From the NCBI GenBank assembly GCA_017165825.1, contig CM029366.1, forward strand, positions 32,130,349 to 32,194,348: a stretch of 64,000 nucleotides of DNA. The letters are read 5' to 3'. Below the pieces are notes generated by a model that was not told the origin of the DNA, did no database searches, and saw only the letters and a program-made list of their open reading frames with translations. Numbering within the stretch: the stretch's first letter is position 1; the number at the start of each line of letters is the position of its first letter. Below are positions 36,135 to 41,681 of this stretch, piece after piece. The stretch comes from Hepsetus odoe (taxonomy: Eukaryota > Chordata > Actinopteri > Characiformes > Hepsetidae). The translations under genes were made by a program, and so were the position numbers.

Positions 36135-36277
36135 GTGCATCCTTCTCCTACCTCCACAATGAAGGTCCTCTCCTCCCCGCACACGGACACCACCCAGAAG
36201 AGGATGTGGAAGTAGCAGGTCTTCCAGCAGAACCCAGGCAGTCCGGTCCGTTTACCCCTCGCTCCTGCCCCCGCCAT
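2532..36277 (-). CDS. mmp24: mmp24, membrane-type matrix metalloproteinase (MT5-MMP), 3' end outside window
   Basis: This is a zinc endopeptidase of the cell surface that cleaves matrix and adhesion proteins. Eight exons (36152-36277, 18009-18157, 17704-17820, 14263-14567, 10762-10923, 9670-9887, 6007-6145, 2532-2798) join in frame into 494 codons plus one base. In order they encode a signal peptide, a propeptide with cysteine switch PRCGVPD, the furin site RRRRNKR before YALTG, the catalytic domain with HELGHALGLEH, a proline/arginine-rich hinge and most of the hemopexin repeats. The hinge (ERKHDRQSRPPRPP) and the neighbour fam83c favour MMP24 over its close paralogue MMP16. Human MMP24 has about 645 residues, so roughly 120 C-terminal residues (end of hemopexin, stalk, transmembrane helix, EWV-type tail) are missing, presumably left of base 1. 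All introns are GT-AG. No disabling change is seen. Family roles are known; expression in this species is not shown. Confidence 0.95.
2799..3817. other. mmp24 intron 7, unique part
   Basis: Mostly unique sequence. A 126-codon frame at 3320-3700 has no recognisable domain and no splice support. Confidence 0.4.
3818..4170 (-). mobile_element. SINE-B copy with internal CA microsatellite
   Basis: The tail complement gccgcttgtcctaattaggg and head complement ggaattgaacccaggaccct flank a (CA)n expansion at 3959-4000. This is a different tRNA-headed SINE from SINE-A. Confidence 0.7.
4171..5729. other. mmp24 intron 7, AT-rich unique sequence
   Basis: No gene seen. A decayed SINE-B-like stretch may lie at 5085-5275 (gatggactgatgacctgtcc ... 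gggacggatggatg). Confidence 0.4.
5730..5935. repeat. Interspersed repeat, family G
   Basis: Shares gggacgtcgggttcc and gaatcatttcaccccaa with the stretches at 32140-32275, 40070-40172 and 63800-63885. Probably a short non-autonomous element. Confidence 0.4.
6007..6145 (-). CDS. mmp24: mmp24 exon 7: hemopexin segment
   Basis: The 139-base exon encodes DRWFWRLRNNKVQEGYPM, LIDQFWKGLPSRIDAAYE and RSDGKFVFFKG, a hemopexin blade with the usual IDAAYE and FFKG signatures. The acceptor is ttctcag and the donor gtacag. It joins exon 8 at phase 1. Confidence 0.95.
6290..6690 (+). mobile_element. Family D transposon-like copy, right end missing
   Basis: Begins ctgaagtcttgagccgcccc and runs to gagaactgtccctcaacaag. 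Matches the reverse complement of 1110-1540 without its telomere insert or duplication. A 125-codon frame across it is not protein-like. Confidence 0.6.
6857..7052 (-). mobile_element. SINE-A copy with internal deletion
   Basis: The tail and head are present, but the segment between the cacccac region and the gggagcagtgatggg block is shortened. Confidence 0.75.
7053..7651. other. mmp24 intron 6, unique sequence
   Basis: AT-rich. A short local duplication, ccctccctgacatttaacac, occurs at 7557 and 7586. No gene seen. Confidence 0.4.
7652..7922 (+). mobile_element. SINE-B copy
   Basis: Head with B box gggtttgattcccag, body ctcccaccatccaaaggcat, tail agtcaggacaagcggctcaa. Confidence 0.75.
8081..8313 (+). 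mobile_element. SINE-A copy
   Basis: A box ctctagtggttaggga, B box gggttcaaatccc and tail caatgacaatcagtcacttt are all present. Confidence 0.8.
8617..8857 (+). mobile_element. SINE-A copy
   Basis: B box gggttcgaatcccaga is intact. The tail aaaaatagtcactttcactt is present. Confidence 0.8.
8860..8975 (+). mobile_element. SINE-C / L2-type tail fragment
   Basis: Ends in gttgctctggatgagaggatctgctaaatg-like sequence, the hairpin tail shared by fish L2 LINEs and L2-tailed SINEs. The head is not recognisable. Confidence 0.45.
9236..9484 (-). mobile_element. SINE-A copy
   Basis: Full length, with the ggggttcgaacccccgatcc B-box region. It creates the first half of a spurious long plus-strand frame running into mmp24 exon 6. 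Confidence 0.85.
9670..9887 (-). CDS. mmp24: mmp24 exon 6: hinge and first hemopexin segment
   Basis: The exon starts GVPTAMLEPTRPLPTLPSRR and runs through the basic, proline-rich hinge (SERKHDRQSRPPRPP, SGDRPSSPGYGKPN). It ends with ICDGNFNTVAFFRREMFVFK, the first hemopexin blade; that cysteine pairs with one near the end of the domain in other MMPs. The hinge sequence is the best single discriminator for MMP24. Phase 1 in, phase 0 out, donor gtgagc. Confidence 0.96.
9888..10761. other. mmp24 intron 5, no repeat recognised
   Basis: 874 bases of AT-rich sequence without a recognised element. It is one of the few introns here free of SINEs. Confidence 0.5.
10762..10923 (-). CDS. mmp24: mmp24 exon 5: catalytic zinc-binding site
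   Basis: The exon encodes NDLFLVAVHELGHALGLEH followed by SNDPSAIMAPFYQYMETHNF and KLPLDDLQGIQKIYG. HELGHALGLEH is the HExxHxxGxxH motif: three zinc-binding histidines and the catalytic glutamate. SAIMAP supplies the Met-turn. The acceptor is ttgcag and the donor gtaaga. The reading frame is split by the introns and opens fully only on the minus strand. Confidence 0.97.
11109..11340 (+). mobile_element. SINE-A copy, diverged
   Basis: B box tggctcgaatcccagacc and body gagcaagctaccgtctccat. It has an internal poly-A run (11267-11277) and a diverged tail. Confidence 0.7.
11341..11794. other. mmp24 intron 4, unique sequence
   Basis: No gene or clear repeat seen. Confidence 0.4.
11795..11936 (-). 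mobile_element. SINE-C copy, partial
   Basis: Contains attacagggacagtcttcctg, ggttaagggtcttgctcagg and the B-box complement gggatttgaacctgggacct. Shared with 19116-19310, 48215-48352 and 53930-54118. Confidence 0.65.
12660..12700. repeat. GT microsatellite
   Basis: Interrupted (GT)n of about 40 bases in mmp24 intron 4. Confidence 0.9.
12915..13090 (+). mobile_element. Tc1-like non-autonomous fragment, family F
   Basis: Contains ctacatgtccaaaagtctga and ttgctggagtaacaacttct ... ctcttctgg. Similar pieces lie at 22400-22520 (reversed) and 28785-28895. Confidence 0.5.
13320..13810 (-). pseudogene. Decayed Tc1/mariner-like transposase
   Basis: Broken minus-strand frames carry EYVVWSDKSCFL and SVMLWTMISWETL, which resemble the SDE-F and SVMVWG-type blocks of Tc1 transposases around the second and third catalytic acidic residues. 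The plus-strand edge gtcagtggtttcaatgttatggct looks like a terminal inverted repeat. Frames are interrupted, so the element is inactive. Confidence 0.5.
13814..13976 (-). mobile_element. SINE-A copy, diverged
   Basis: Recognised by cacacaacacaacaaaatac and gtgctcaagggtaactcagg. The B box is degraded (ctcaaaacaacaacctc). Confidence 0.6.
14263..14567 (-). CDS. mmp24: mmp24 exon 4: catalytic domain, N-terminal part
   Basis: The 305-base exon begins SIHNFTPKVGEKDTQRAIRQ and carries AFDVWQTVTPLTF, the MT-loop region YSEIKREGKEAD, then FASGFHGDSSPFDGEGGFLA, HAYFPGPGIGGDTHFDSDEP and WTLGNANHDG. These include the structural zinc and calcium ligands of the MMP fold. Phase 2 in and phase 1 out. It is nearly identical to human MMP24 along its length. 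Confidence 0.97.
14836..15200. repeat. Minisatellite with palindromic core, mmp24 intron 3
   Basis: About ten units of 30-37 bp, each with gtacaggaatgtactgagag, separated by gtgtaaagtaaaa or aataaataaaa spacers. Each unit has the short inverted repeat GTACA-ggaa-TGTAC. The 147-codon minus-strand frame across it is an artefact of a unit length compatible with triplets. Confidence 0.9.
15978..16045. repeat. CT microsatellite
   Basis: (CT)n with a short ctat end. A second (CT)n follows at 16157-16199. Confidence 0.9.
16157..16200. repeat. CT microsatellite
   Basis: About 20 uninterrupted CT units in mmp24 intron 3. Confidence 0.9.
16398..16790 (-). mobile_element. RTE-clade LINE, 3' fragment
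   Basis: The minus strand encodes MRWFGHVQRRDEDYIWRRML, KMELPGKRRRGRPKRRFMDV and VREDMQVVGLKQEDAKDRKK, the C-terminal end of fish RTE-type polyproteins, ending in RCGDP. A (CTT)n run at 16398-16417 is the microsatellite tail of the element. 5'-truncated. Confidence 0.85.
17160..17512 (+). mobile_element. SINE-B copy
   Basis: B box gcgttcgattcccaggtggg, body ctgccaccaaccaaaggcct and tail cctaattaggacaagcggct. The A-box end is poorly conserved. Confidence 0.75.
17704..17820 (-). CDS. mmp24: mmp24 exon 3: cysteine switch and furin site
   Basis: The 117-base exon encodes WMKKPRCGVPDHPHISRR, RRNKRYALTG and QKWRDKKISY. PRCGVPD is the cysteine switch that keeps the zymogen latent. RRRRNKR is a proprotein-convertase site just before the mature N-terminus, as in other membrane-type MMPs. 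The acceptor is attcag and the donor gtacaa. The exon has no complete start-to-stop frame of its own and is placed by splice phase and homology. Confidence 0.95.
18009..18157 (-). CDS. mmp24: mmp24 exon 2: propeptide
   Basis: The exon encodes TWLKNYGYLLP, then RSEKAMQSAVAAMQRFYGIP and VTGVLDQTTIE, the peptidoglycan-binding-like fold of the MMP propeptide. The acceptor is ttttcag and the donor gtgagt, with phase 0 in and phase 2 out. It closely matches human MMP24, for example FYGIPVTGVLDQTTIE. The following intron is only 188 bases. Confidence 0.95.
19116..19310 (-). mobile_element. SINE-C copy, nearly full length
   Basis: The L2-type tail complement ttagcagacgctcttatcca, body ggttaagggtcttgctcagg and head complement gggattcgaacctgggacct are all visible. 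Confidence 0.75.
19563..20162 (-). mobile_element. RTE-clade LINE fragment interrupted by a SINE
   Basis: RTE 3' sequence at 19563-19811 (ctcaccacgtccataaacct) resumes at 20077 (tcctgtccatcttcgtcaca), as expected for consecutive parts of the element. The SINE-A at 19812-20076 was therefore inserted later. Confidence 0.85.
19812..20076 (+). mobile_element. SINE-A copy nested in the RTE fragment
   Basis: Well-preserved full-length copy (gcagcggtggcctagcggtt to gtagtcactttcactttttt). The target site is at most a few bases (taat), shared with the tail. Confidence 0.9.
20727..20793. repeat. CA microsatellite
   Basis: (CA)33 or so, uninterrupted, just upstream of the candidate exon at 20837. Confidence 0.95.
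20837..20940 (+). CDS. Candidate signal-peptide first exon on the strand opposite mmp24
   Basis: I do not recognise this gene. ATG with adenine at -3 opens a 34-codon frame: MNILTVGLLLLVQLLRGVLG, then TTVTTIGEPENFLT. It ends in GG at a consensus donor gtaaga, phase 2. The first 20 residues have the hydrophobic core and small residues of a secretory signal peptide. A TATA-like ttataatt lies about 35 bases upstream of the ATG. It sits on the plus strand inside mmp24 intron 1, right after a (CA)n tract. Nearby open stretches with possible splice sites (22186-22256 and about 22590-22722) do not join to it in one clear frame. It could be the first exon of a nested gene, a pseudogene remnant, or chance. 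Confidence 0.3.
21386..21524 (-). mobile_element. SINE-A copy, tail end missing
   Basis: Starts within the body (cagctattgaaagcaaccgg) and reaches the A box (ctaaacactagaccaat). Confidence 0.7.
21623..21872 (-). mobile_element. SINE-A copy
   Basis: Full length, from gaagtgaaagtgacaagctg to aaccactaggccaccgctgc. Confidence 0.85.
22259..22560 (-). mobile_element. Tc1-like non-autonomous fragment, family F, diverged
   Basis: agtatccagacctctcttct and acctcactaatggctacaat ... atcctcacagc resemble the fish repeat family seen at 12915. No transposase. Confidence 0.4.
23085..23230. repeat. Interspersed repeat, family H
   Basis: gcatgaatgggaggagctaaactgc matches 6790-6830 (gtgaatgggtggggctaaact). 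Short and unclassified. Confidence 0.35.
24015..24243 (-). mobile_element. SINE-A copy
   Basis: From gaagtgaaagtgactatttg to ctaaacactaggccac. The B box is altered (ggatttgaacccacaact). Confidence 0.8.
24290..24377 (+). mobile_element. SINE-A fragment
   Basis: B box to mid-body only (gaatcccagaccagtggtta ... cgctgctccccgggc), opposite in direction to the copy just before it. Confidence 0.65.
25305..25508 (-). mobile_element. SINE-A copy nested in RTE, head truncated
   Basis: Tail aaagtgaaagtgactaccct and body present. It stops near the B box, where the next SINE-A begins. Confidence 0.8.
25509..25730 (-). mobile_element. SINE-A copy, alternative-tail subfamily, nested in RTE
   Basis: Begins with (taa)n and cctttatttataatcccatg instead of the usual gtgaaagtgac tail. 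The head is intact (aaccactaggccaccactgc). Same alternative tail as 31832-32034. Confidence 0.85.
26786..26822. repeat. GA microsatellite
   Basis: (GA)n inside a purine-rich stretch, 26630-26880. Confidence 0.9.
27660..27855. repeat. TAA/TTA compound microsatellite, palindromic
   Basis: (TAA)n at 27769-27826 runs directly into (TTA)n at 27826-27851, so the two arms are inverted copies. Irregular TTA/TTG units precede it. Confidence 0.9.
28370..28402. repeat. CA microsatellite
   Basis: (CA)16, uninterrupted. Confidence 0.9.
28785..28895 (+). mobile_element. Tc1-like fragment, family F
   Basis: gtgtccaaaagtttttagac and ccgctactcttctgggacag. Confidence 0.45.
28944..29450 (-). mobile_element. 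RTE-clade LINE, 3' fragment
   Basis: The minus strand encodes WVKKRVQAAVICDRWI, VKGKVYRMVVRPAVQYGLET, VSELKMLRCSLGVTRMDRIR and the C-terminal block, in order but frameshifted. This is the longest C-terminal RTE piece in the window. Confidence 0.85.
29785..30140. repeat. AT-rich stretch with AAT microsatellites
   Basis: (AAT)n-type tracts at 29790-29845 and 30078-30135. The leucine/tyrosine-rich frames across them are artefacts. Confidence 0.7.
31509..31728. mobile_element. Solo-LTR-like element
   Basis: Starts TGTGACGG and ends GCATGACA, with near-complementary TG...CA ends, and contains ttaaataaagtc as a polyadenylation signal. 220 bp in length. No internal retroelement genes nearby and no clear target duplication, so the call is tentative. 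Confidence 0.3.
31832..32034 (+). mobile_element. SINE-A copy, alternative-tail subfamily
   Basis: Head gggcagcggtggcctagtgg. The tail gattataaataaaggattat replaces the gtgaaagtgac-type end. Confidence 0.85.
32140..32275. repeat. Interspersed repeat, family G
   Basis: ttggagacgtccggttccct and ttgaatcatttcacccca as at 5730-5935. Confidence 0.4.
33126..33317 (-). mobile_element. SINE-A copy with best CTCF-like core, head truncated
   Basis: ccagcagggggcagctg at 33211-33227 matches 15 of 16 positions of the CTCF core consensus. Truncated at the B box (gactcgaacgacctat), next to a short (TA)n. Confidence 0.8.
35790..36134. repeat. Three GT microsatellites, 3' of mmp24 exon 1
   Basis: (GT)n at 35790-35847, 35944-36002 and 36086-36134, the last ending 18 bases from the exon 1 donor. 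On the transcript they read as CA repeats. Confidence 0.95.
36152..36277 (-). CDS. mmp24: mmp24 exon 1: start codon and signal peptide
   Basis: The 42 codons start at the ATG of MAGAGARGKRTGLPG. A hydrophobic signal core follows (CYFHILFWVVSVCG), and the exon ends in EERTFIVE at a gtagga donor, phase 0. The frame stays open upstream through a GTG codon, but this is the first ATG. The end of the exon resembles the matching MMP16 junction (EQYFNVE before WLQKYGYLPP) more than human MMP24. GT repeats begin 18 bases into the intron on the plus strand. Without transcript data the start is inferred. Confidence 0.85.
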
Positions 36278-36445
36278 ATCTGCCCCCACCCCCCCTCACA
36301 AACCCAGAAATACCCCCGGCTCCTCGGCGGGGGCTCGTGGAGGCTGTGTGCCCCTCTGGATGCTGCTCTTCACCTGCCTGTTCCTCAGCGCGGAGCCATC
36401 GCGCTTCTGAGGCTGAGGATGCAGCGCGCGCGCGCGCGTGCGTGT
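36278..36445 (-). promoter_or_regulatory. mmp24 5' leader and CpG-rich promoter candidate
   Basis: The sequence just upstream of the mmp24 ATG is GC-rich with a (GC)n run at 36423-36440, whereas flanking DNA is simple repeat. No TATA box is seen. The transcription start is unknown, so leader and promoter cannot be separated. Confidence 0.45.
36385..36399 (-). promoter_or_regulatory. Short upstream ORF in putative mmp24 leader
   Basis: ATG GCT CCG CGC TGA, a four-codon ORF ending 107 bases before the mmp24 ATG. It matters only if the transcript starts upstream of it. Confidence 0.35.
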
Positions 36446-36476
36446 CTGTGTGTCTGTGTGTGTGTGTGTGTGTGTC
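36421..36476. repeat. GC/GT microsatellite in mmp24 upstream region
   Basis: (CG)n at 36423-36440, then gtgcgtgtctgtgtg and (GT)n. Alternating purine-pyrimidine throughout. Confidence 0.9.
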
Positions 36477-36569
36477 GGTCAGTCAGTCCCACGCGCGAGG
36501 CGGAGTGCAGATGGCCTCGCAATAATGTCGAACAGCAACACGATCCCGCGCGTCGTCATGACTCTGTAG

Positions 36570-36570
<1 letters not shown>

Positions 36571-36611
<41 letters not shown>

Positions 36612-36617
36612 AAAAAA

Positions 36618-36658
<41 letters not shown>

Positions 36659-36887
36659 AAAGTAAAAAATCACACACACACACACACATACACACACACA
36701 CACACACACAAACAAAAGTAAAAAATCACACACACACACACACACAAACAAAAGTAAAAAATCACACACACACACACACACACACAAACAAAAATAAATC
36801 ACACACACACACACACACACAAACAAAAATAAATCACACACACACAAACAAAAAAAAGTACACACACACACTAACAAAAATTAAAAA

Positions 36888-36946
<59 letters not shown>

Positions 36947-36976
36947 AAAAAAATACACACACACACACACACACAA
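36571..36976. repeat. Compound CA minisatellite upstream of mmp24
   Basis: (CA)n blocks of varied length separated by aacaaaa(g/a)taaaaaatca-type spacers, about nine units. The long cysteine/valine frame over it on the minus strand is an artefact. Confidence 0.95.
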
Positions 36977-37526
36977 ACACTGTGCTCCACATCCGGTACT
37001 CAGTTCTTCCTTCTCCTCCCCTCCACTGTGTACCTGTCAATCATACACATCCAGCAGGGACGTCCTGCACACTCTTCTCGTGTCCCTGCAGTGTCCCCAC
37101 ATTGTACCTGATCACAGGTGGGAGCAATACACAGGTGATGGAGTTGTAACAGAAACACATGTGATGAGGTTCTAAAAGGAACACATGTGATGGAGTTCTA
37201 AAAGGAACACTGGATTTCTGAAATGAATCAACACAAGAGACCAAAAGCAGCCGTTTTTAAAGAAAAGGTTCTGTAACACCTGCCGGAGGGGAGGAGCTCA
37301 AAAAGGTCATGTCCAGGGCTTGAGGAATCCATGACGATTCTCCCGGTTCCTGGAGAATTACAGTACTTCCTGTTCTGCCCCCCAGTGCAGTACATGCTGG
37401 CCCAGTTTAGTCATTGGCGATCACTGGATGGGAATCCAGAACAGTATCACTGAGCAAAATGATCCGTTAACCTTATCCTCCAAGTGTGACCAGCTGCCCA
37501 GGGAGCCTGTTTTGGTTGCTGTTCAA

Positions 37527-37770
37527 GAAGATTACCTAATCCTTGAGGCTAGACCCCATAATCAGAAGGCCATGGGTTACAGTCCTGGACCAGTAGGTTG
37601 CCTTGAGGTGCCCTTGGGCAAGGCACCGTCCCCATCACTGTTCCCCAGACGCTGCATATGGCTACCCCCTGCTGCACAATGTGTATGGATTAAATACAGA
37701 GGATGCATTTCGCTATGGTTCACTGAGTGCTGTGCTGTGTTTCACAATGACAACTAGTCACTTTCACTTT
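37527..37770 (+). mobile_element. SINE-A copy, diverged
   Basis: Body gtgcccttgggcaaggcacc and tail caatgacaactagtcacttt. A and B boxes are degraded. Confidence 0.75.
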
Positions 37771-39169
37771 TTACTTCCACATGTTTGCAGGCTTCCTTCC
37801 TCAGCTTCCACCATTTGGTTCTACCCTCACGTTCCTCCTCTTCTTTACCTCCAAGGTCATCCTATAGACCACCGTCCTATGCTGTTTAGCTAAACTCTCC
37901 TCTGTCACTACTTTGCTGTGAAGTCTGAAGATGTGATTACAGCCAAGCTTTGCAACAAAGTATTCATTTTGTCAATTTGTTAGTATCTCAATTATTTATC
38001 TCCCATCCATCCGTTATCTAGAATGCTCTTACTAACCAGGGCAGTGGGTGTTAGTTCAGATCCCAGCACTCACAGCATAGCCTTGGACAGGTCAAACGTT
38101 CATGTTTGTCCCAGAAGAAAGGGATTTGTAGATTTGTACCTTTTCAAAACCTGATTTTAAGGAGAACGGTAAACTAGAAAGCCGGGGGTCAGGACGCGGT
38201 GTCAGTCCACCTTAAAAAATATACCTGGAGTGGAATGATGGAGCTTGGTTCCCTAGCTAAAGGTGAACCCTTGTCAGGACCACAGTGAGTGTTTAGTACC
38301 TTTTTCTGAGAGTCTTGCTGGCTTTCCAACTTTAACCCTCGTTTGCAACTAAATTGGTTGTTCTATTTTCCAGGAAACACTGACTCCAAACTCCAAAGTT
38401 GGTTCTAAGCTGCAATAGCAGCCGCTGTACCAGCGATCGGCCTAATCGGAGAGGTCACAGCTCTCTCGCCTGCTGTCTGAGGTGCGGAGGCAGGAGAGAT
38501 AGGACCTGGACGCTTCTCAGGCCCAGCGAAGAGGCTCTGAATCTGGGTCACAGTGCACGGAGTCGCTGCCTCTCCTGGAGCTGCTCGCCTCCATGCTGAG
38601 GGAGCGCTGGGGTGTTAGCCAGAGCTTCCAAGACTATCAGCAGGGGAGGACTAGATCTTACACCCCATCCATCTGGAGCTCTGTTCAAGCAATACACACA
38701 CATTAGGGAAGCACACAAACGGCATCACTAGACAATGAACAGACAGGCAGGAAGCACAAAACACGCATCTGTTTGTTGGAAGTGTATCAGACAAAATTAC
38801 AGATGGAACGTTTCTACTTTAGCTGTTTTCTTCTTCTTTTTTTAATCACTGAGGCTTTCTTGTTTTGTTCTTTTGGCTCTGTTTAGCAAATGACAATTAA
38901 AGGGCCGGTATCCTGCATTTGCCTCTGCTAAGACCACTTATGGCCTTTGTGTGGTTTTATGCTCCAGTATTCTTTTTTTATACCATTTCCCAACCTCTAA
39001 TTATACCTTCCAGTCAGACAGACCCTTTTAAATCAAGCTCTTTGTAAATGAAGTCAGTAAAGCTGGAATGTGAAGAGCTCCTTCTGGTTCTGGTGCACTT
39101 TAGCAGTACCAGTCGGTCCCAGCTGGGTGGAGGGGCTGTGGGCAAGGGTCGGGCGTGGGCTTCATATGA
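37771..39169. other. Intergenic, mostly unique
   Basis: Contains a GC-rich stretch at 38380-38640 with several CpGs, about 2.1 kb upstream of mmp24, of unknown role. No gene recognised. Confidence 0.4.
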
Positions 39170-39371
39170 AAAAGTGAAAGTGACTGTCGTCGTGAACGGC
39201 GAACCACAATCAAATGCATCTTCTGTACCAATCCCCACACACACCATATTCAGTACCCGGGGAGCAGTGCTGAGGACAGTACCTTGCTCAAGGGTATCTC
39301 GGTGCAACCTACTGGTCTGGGAATTCAAACCCATGACCTTCCTAGTTCCTAAGCGCTAGACCACCGCTGCA
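39170..39371 (-). mobile_element. SINE-A copy
   Basis: aaaagtgaaagtgactgtcg to ctagaccaccgctgc. The body is slightly shortened. Confidence 0.8.
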
Positions 39372-39801
39372 TCGAGTTATGAGGCTGGACCACAGCGATG
39401 CCGCAGTGTAGCTGTTTGTGATCACCTGACAGTAACAGGACCTGCAGCACTGTCACTGATCCTGAATGACATAAGAGGGCGGGGCTGACTCTGTGTTATG
39501 GGGTAAAAGGTGTAATATGGCAGCAGTTCAAAGAAAATACCTTTACCTTTTGCAGAAAAAACACGAAGCTTTGAAGTTTAAACCAATAATGTGCACATAA
39601 AGCTGCATTTTCAGAACATATCCGAAGCTCTCCTGGTAACAAGTCCGGCCTCTTCACTACCATTGCATAATTATATTTATATACACTCATATACATCTTA
39701 CTGTCCAAATATTATATTTATTTAAGCCTATTGATAACCGTGTTAATACATTTTTAATCCAAACTTAAGATAATGTTAATTATGAATATAAATTTCAAAT
39801 C

Positions 39802-39967
39802 TCTCTCACTCATTTTCTGAGCTGCTTGTCCTGGTTAGGGTCGGGGGCAGTGCTGGAGTCTAACCCAGCTTTCACAGGGTAAAAGGCGGGGACACACTCT
39901 GGACAGGTCACCAGTCCATCATAGGGCAGACACACAGACACAGACACACACACACACACACACACAG
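39802..39967 (-). mobile_element. SINE-B 3' portion, joined to a SINE-A fragment
   Basis: gagctgcttgtcctggttag ... caggtcaccagtccatcat, ending in (CA)n at 39943-39966, where SINE-A sequence starts abruptly. Confidence 0.65.
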
Positions 39968-40069
39968 ACGATACCTTGCTCAAGGGTACGTTAGGGCAAC
40001 CAACTGCTCTGGGATTCGAACCCATGGCCTTCTGATCCTGGTCCCTAACAGCTAGGCCACCGCTGCCCA
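39968..40069 (-). mobile_element. SINE-A head half, fused to SINE-B
   Basis: ataccttgctcaagggtacg to aggccaccgctgccc. The tail half is absent, so this is a recombinant or template-switch chimera. Confidence 0.7.
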
Positions 40070-40172
40070 AAAGTGTAGATTCATGGGTGGGTTTAGAGAA
40101 AAAAATTATTATATTTTTGTTGGAGATGTCTGGTGCCATTCACCACCAACACTGAATCATTTCCACTTCACG
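40070..40172. repeat. Interspersed repeat, family G
   Basis: gttggagatgtctggtgcca and actgaatcatttccactt. Confidence 0.4.
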
Positions 40173-40254
40173 TTTAGAGTATGTTGTAGCCTGAAGCCTC
40201 AGGTAAAATCCAAATTTTAGAAGTTTAGAGTGAACAGGCACATTGCTTTTCTCA

Positions 40255-40270
40255 CCACCAGAGGGCGCTG
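40255..40270 (+). promoter_or_regulatory. CTCF-like site between mmp24 and fam83c
   Basis: CCACCAGAGGGCGCTG fits every position of the published CTCF core consensus CCASYAGRKGGCRSYR. It lies about 4 kb upstream of mmp24 and 3.1 kb downstream of the fam83c stop, a natural place for a boundary. Binding is inferred from sequence alone. Confidence 0.5.
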
Positions 40271-41064
40271 TAGCCCAGCAAACCTGTTGGAGAGACTAGA
40301 GCGGGTTCATAACCCACTGAGGTTCAGCCATGTGCAAAAAATCACATCAGTGTCCCAGAGTCCCAGGTCAAAAGACCCTCTTTTACACATTTTCAAGTTC
40401 AGATCCTGTTTATTTGATCAATTTAACATTTTGGGGGAAAATAGAAAATAAAAATGGACCAAAAGTTCTTAAGTTCTATTTAATAAATGGACTTTTTTGG
40501 ATTTTAGTTTCTAAATTGCGCAACAATTTGCAGGAAAATATTGCACTGGAAAGGTGCTTATATATTTAGAAAATCAATATGGGATGTTCACACTTTTGCA
40601 CACATGTAAATGTGCAAAACACACTAGTGTTCACTTTCAACCACCGAATAAATAAATAAATAAATAAAGGTAACTTGTAGCACTTCATAGATCAGAAACT
40701 GAACTCGTTGACCTTCTCTGCAGGGTCTCAGGCTGGCGGAGTGTTTTCTCTCCACGGTCGGAAAGGTAACCTGGTGTTATTGAGTCGGGCGACGACGATA
40801 TAAAATAAACTGCTGAAGTCATTGCTAGTTTACTTAAATACTAATATAACTGATATTTACAGTTTCATTAAAAATCATTTGTGCATTTGTGCTTAAAAAA
40901 ATGAAAACAAATTCAAGTGCCACTGACTTTCTTGTCCATTTTATCAAATCAGGTATCAGAAAATATAAATATCACCCCATAGCATAAATAATTCTAGCTG
41001 TATAGGGACTTTTTTTTAACCATTTTACTGATATTATTAACTTTATTTTGCACTTTCTTTTCTG

Positions 41065-41282
41065 TGTTCGATTCCCAGGCGGGACGGTCCCGGCCTTTCT
41101 GTGTGGAGTTTGGAGTTCCGATTTCCTCCCACCATCCAAAGACATGTAGGTCAGGTGGACTGGAGATACTAAATTGTCCCCTCGGTGTGAGTGTGTTTGT
41201 CTGTGTGTCTGCCCTGTGATGGAATGCTGACCTGTCCAGGGTCCCCTGTCCCTGTCAGTGGCTATGAAAATGAGTGAGTGTT
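41065..41282 (+). mobile_element. SINE-B copy, head truncated and shortened tail
   Basis: tgttcgattcccaggcggga, cccaccatccaaagacatgt and tgctgacctgtccagggt. The tail block is mostly deleted. Confidence 0.65.
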
Positions 41283-41681
41283 TGTGCATGGTCTCATCAA
41301 AAAATCTGATGTTTTTGAGGTGGTTAAAAGTCAATATATTAAAGCTCTATGAGTCTAAAAGGTCTATAAGTCAATGGATCACAATGAATATGGCCAGATA
41401 CCCAATCTAACAAAGAGACAGAGGACATGTTACAAGAGACAGAAGAGCATCAATCTAATCATGGAGTTGGTATAATGTTTCTAAGGCCTTGAAAAACCTG
41501 CCCCCCTGTGATGTAGAGGTTCAGTGCTTCCAGTCTGCACTGAATATAAAGATATCAAAACAAGAACACACAACCTTTTAACAAAACCCGAAGTTGACCT
41601 TCATCATGCAGGATTCATAAATGATTGCATAATTGGTAATGACTAGGATTCAAAATGGTGAAACAGAGGTTAATCTATATC

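Larger units (their letters stand above)
18158..36151. other. mmp24 intron 1 (about 18 kb)
   Basis: The largest intron of the gene. It holds SINE-A, RTE, family F and other repeats, a candidate plus-strand signal-peptide exon at 20837, and long repeat-poor stretches such as 26960-27650, 30250-31480 and 32300-33100. The unique stretches show no coding signal and could contain regulatory elements. Confidence 0.6.
33318..37526. other. Region around mmp24 exon 1 without SINEs
   Basis: About 4 kb without recognised SINEs, except for simple repeats. It holds part of intron 1, exon 1 and the proximal upstream region. A 138-codon minus frame at 35342-35758 has no recognisable domain. Confidence 0.4.

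Noticed and set aside
36479..36877. Cysteine/valine-rich ORF
   Set aside because: It is (CA)n repeat translated on the minus strand.
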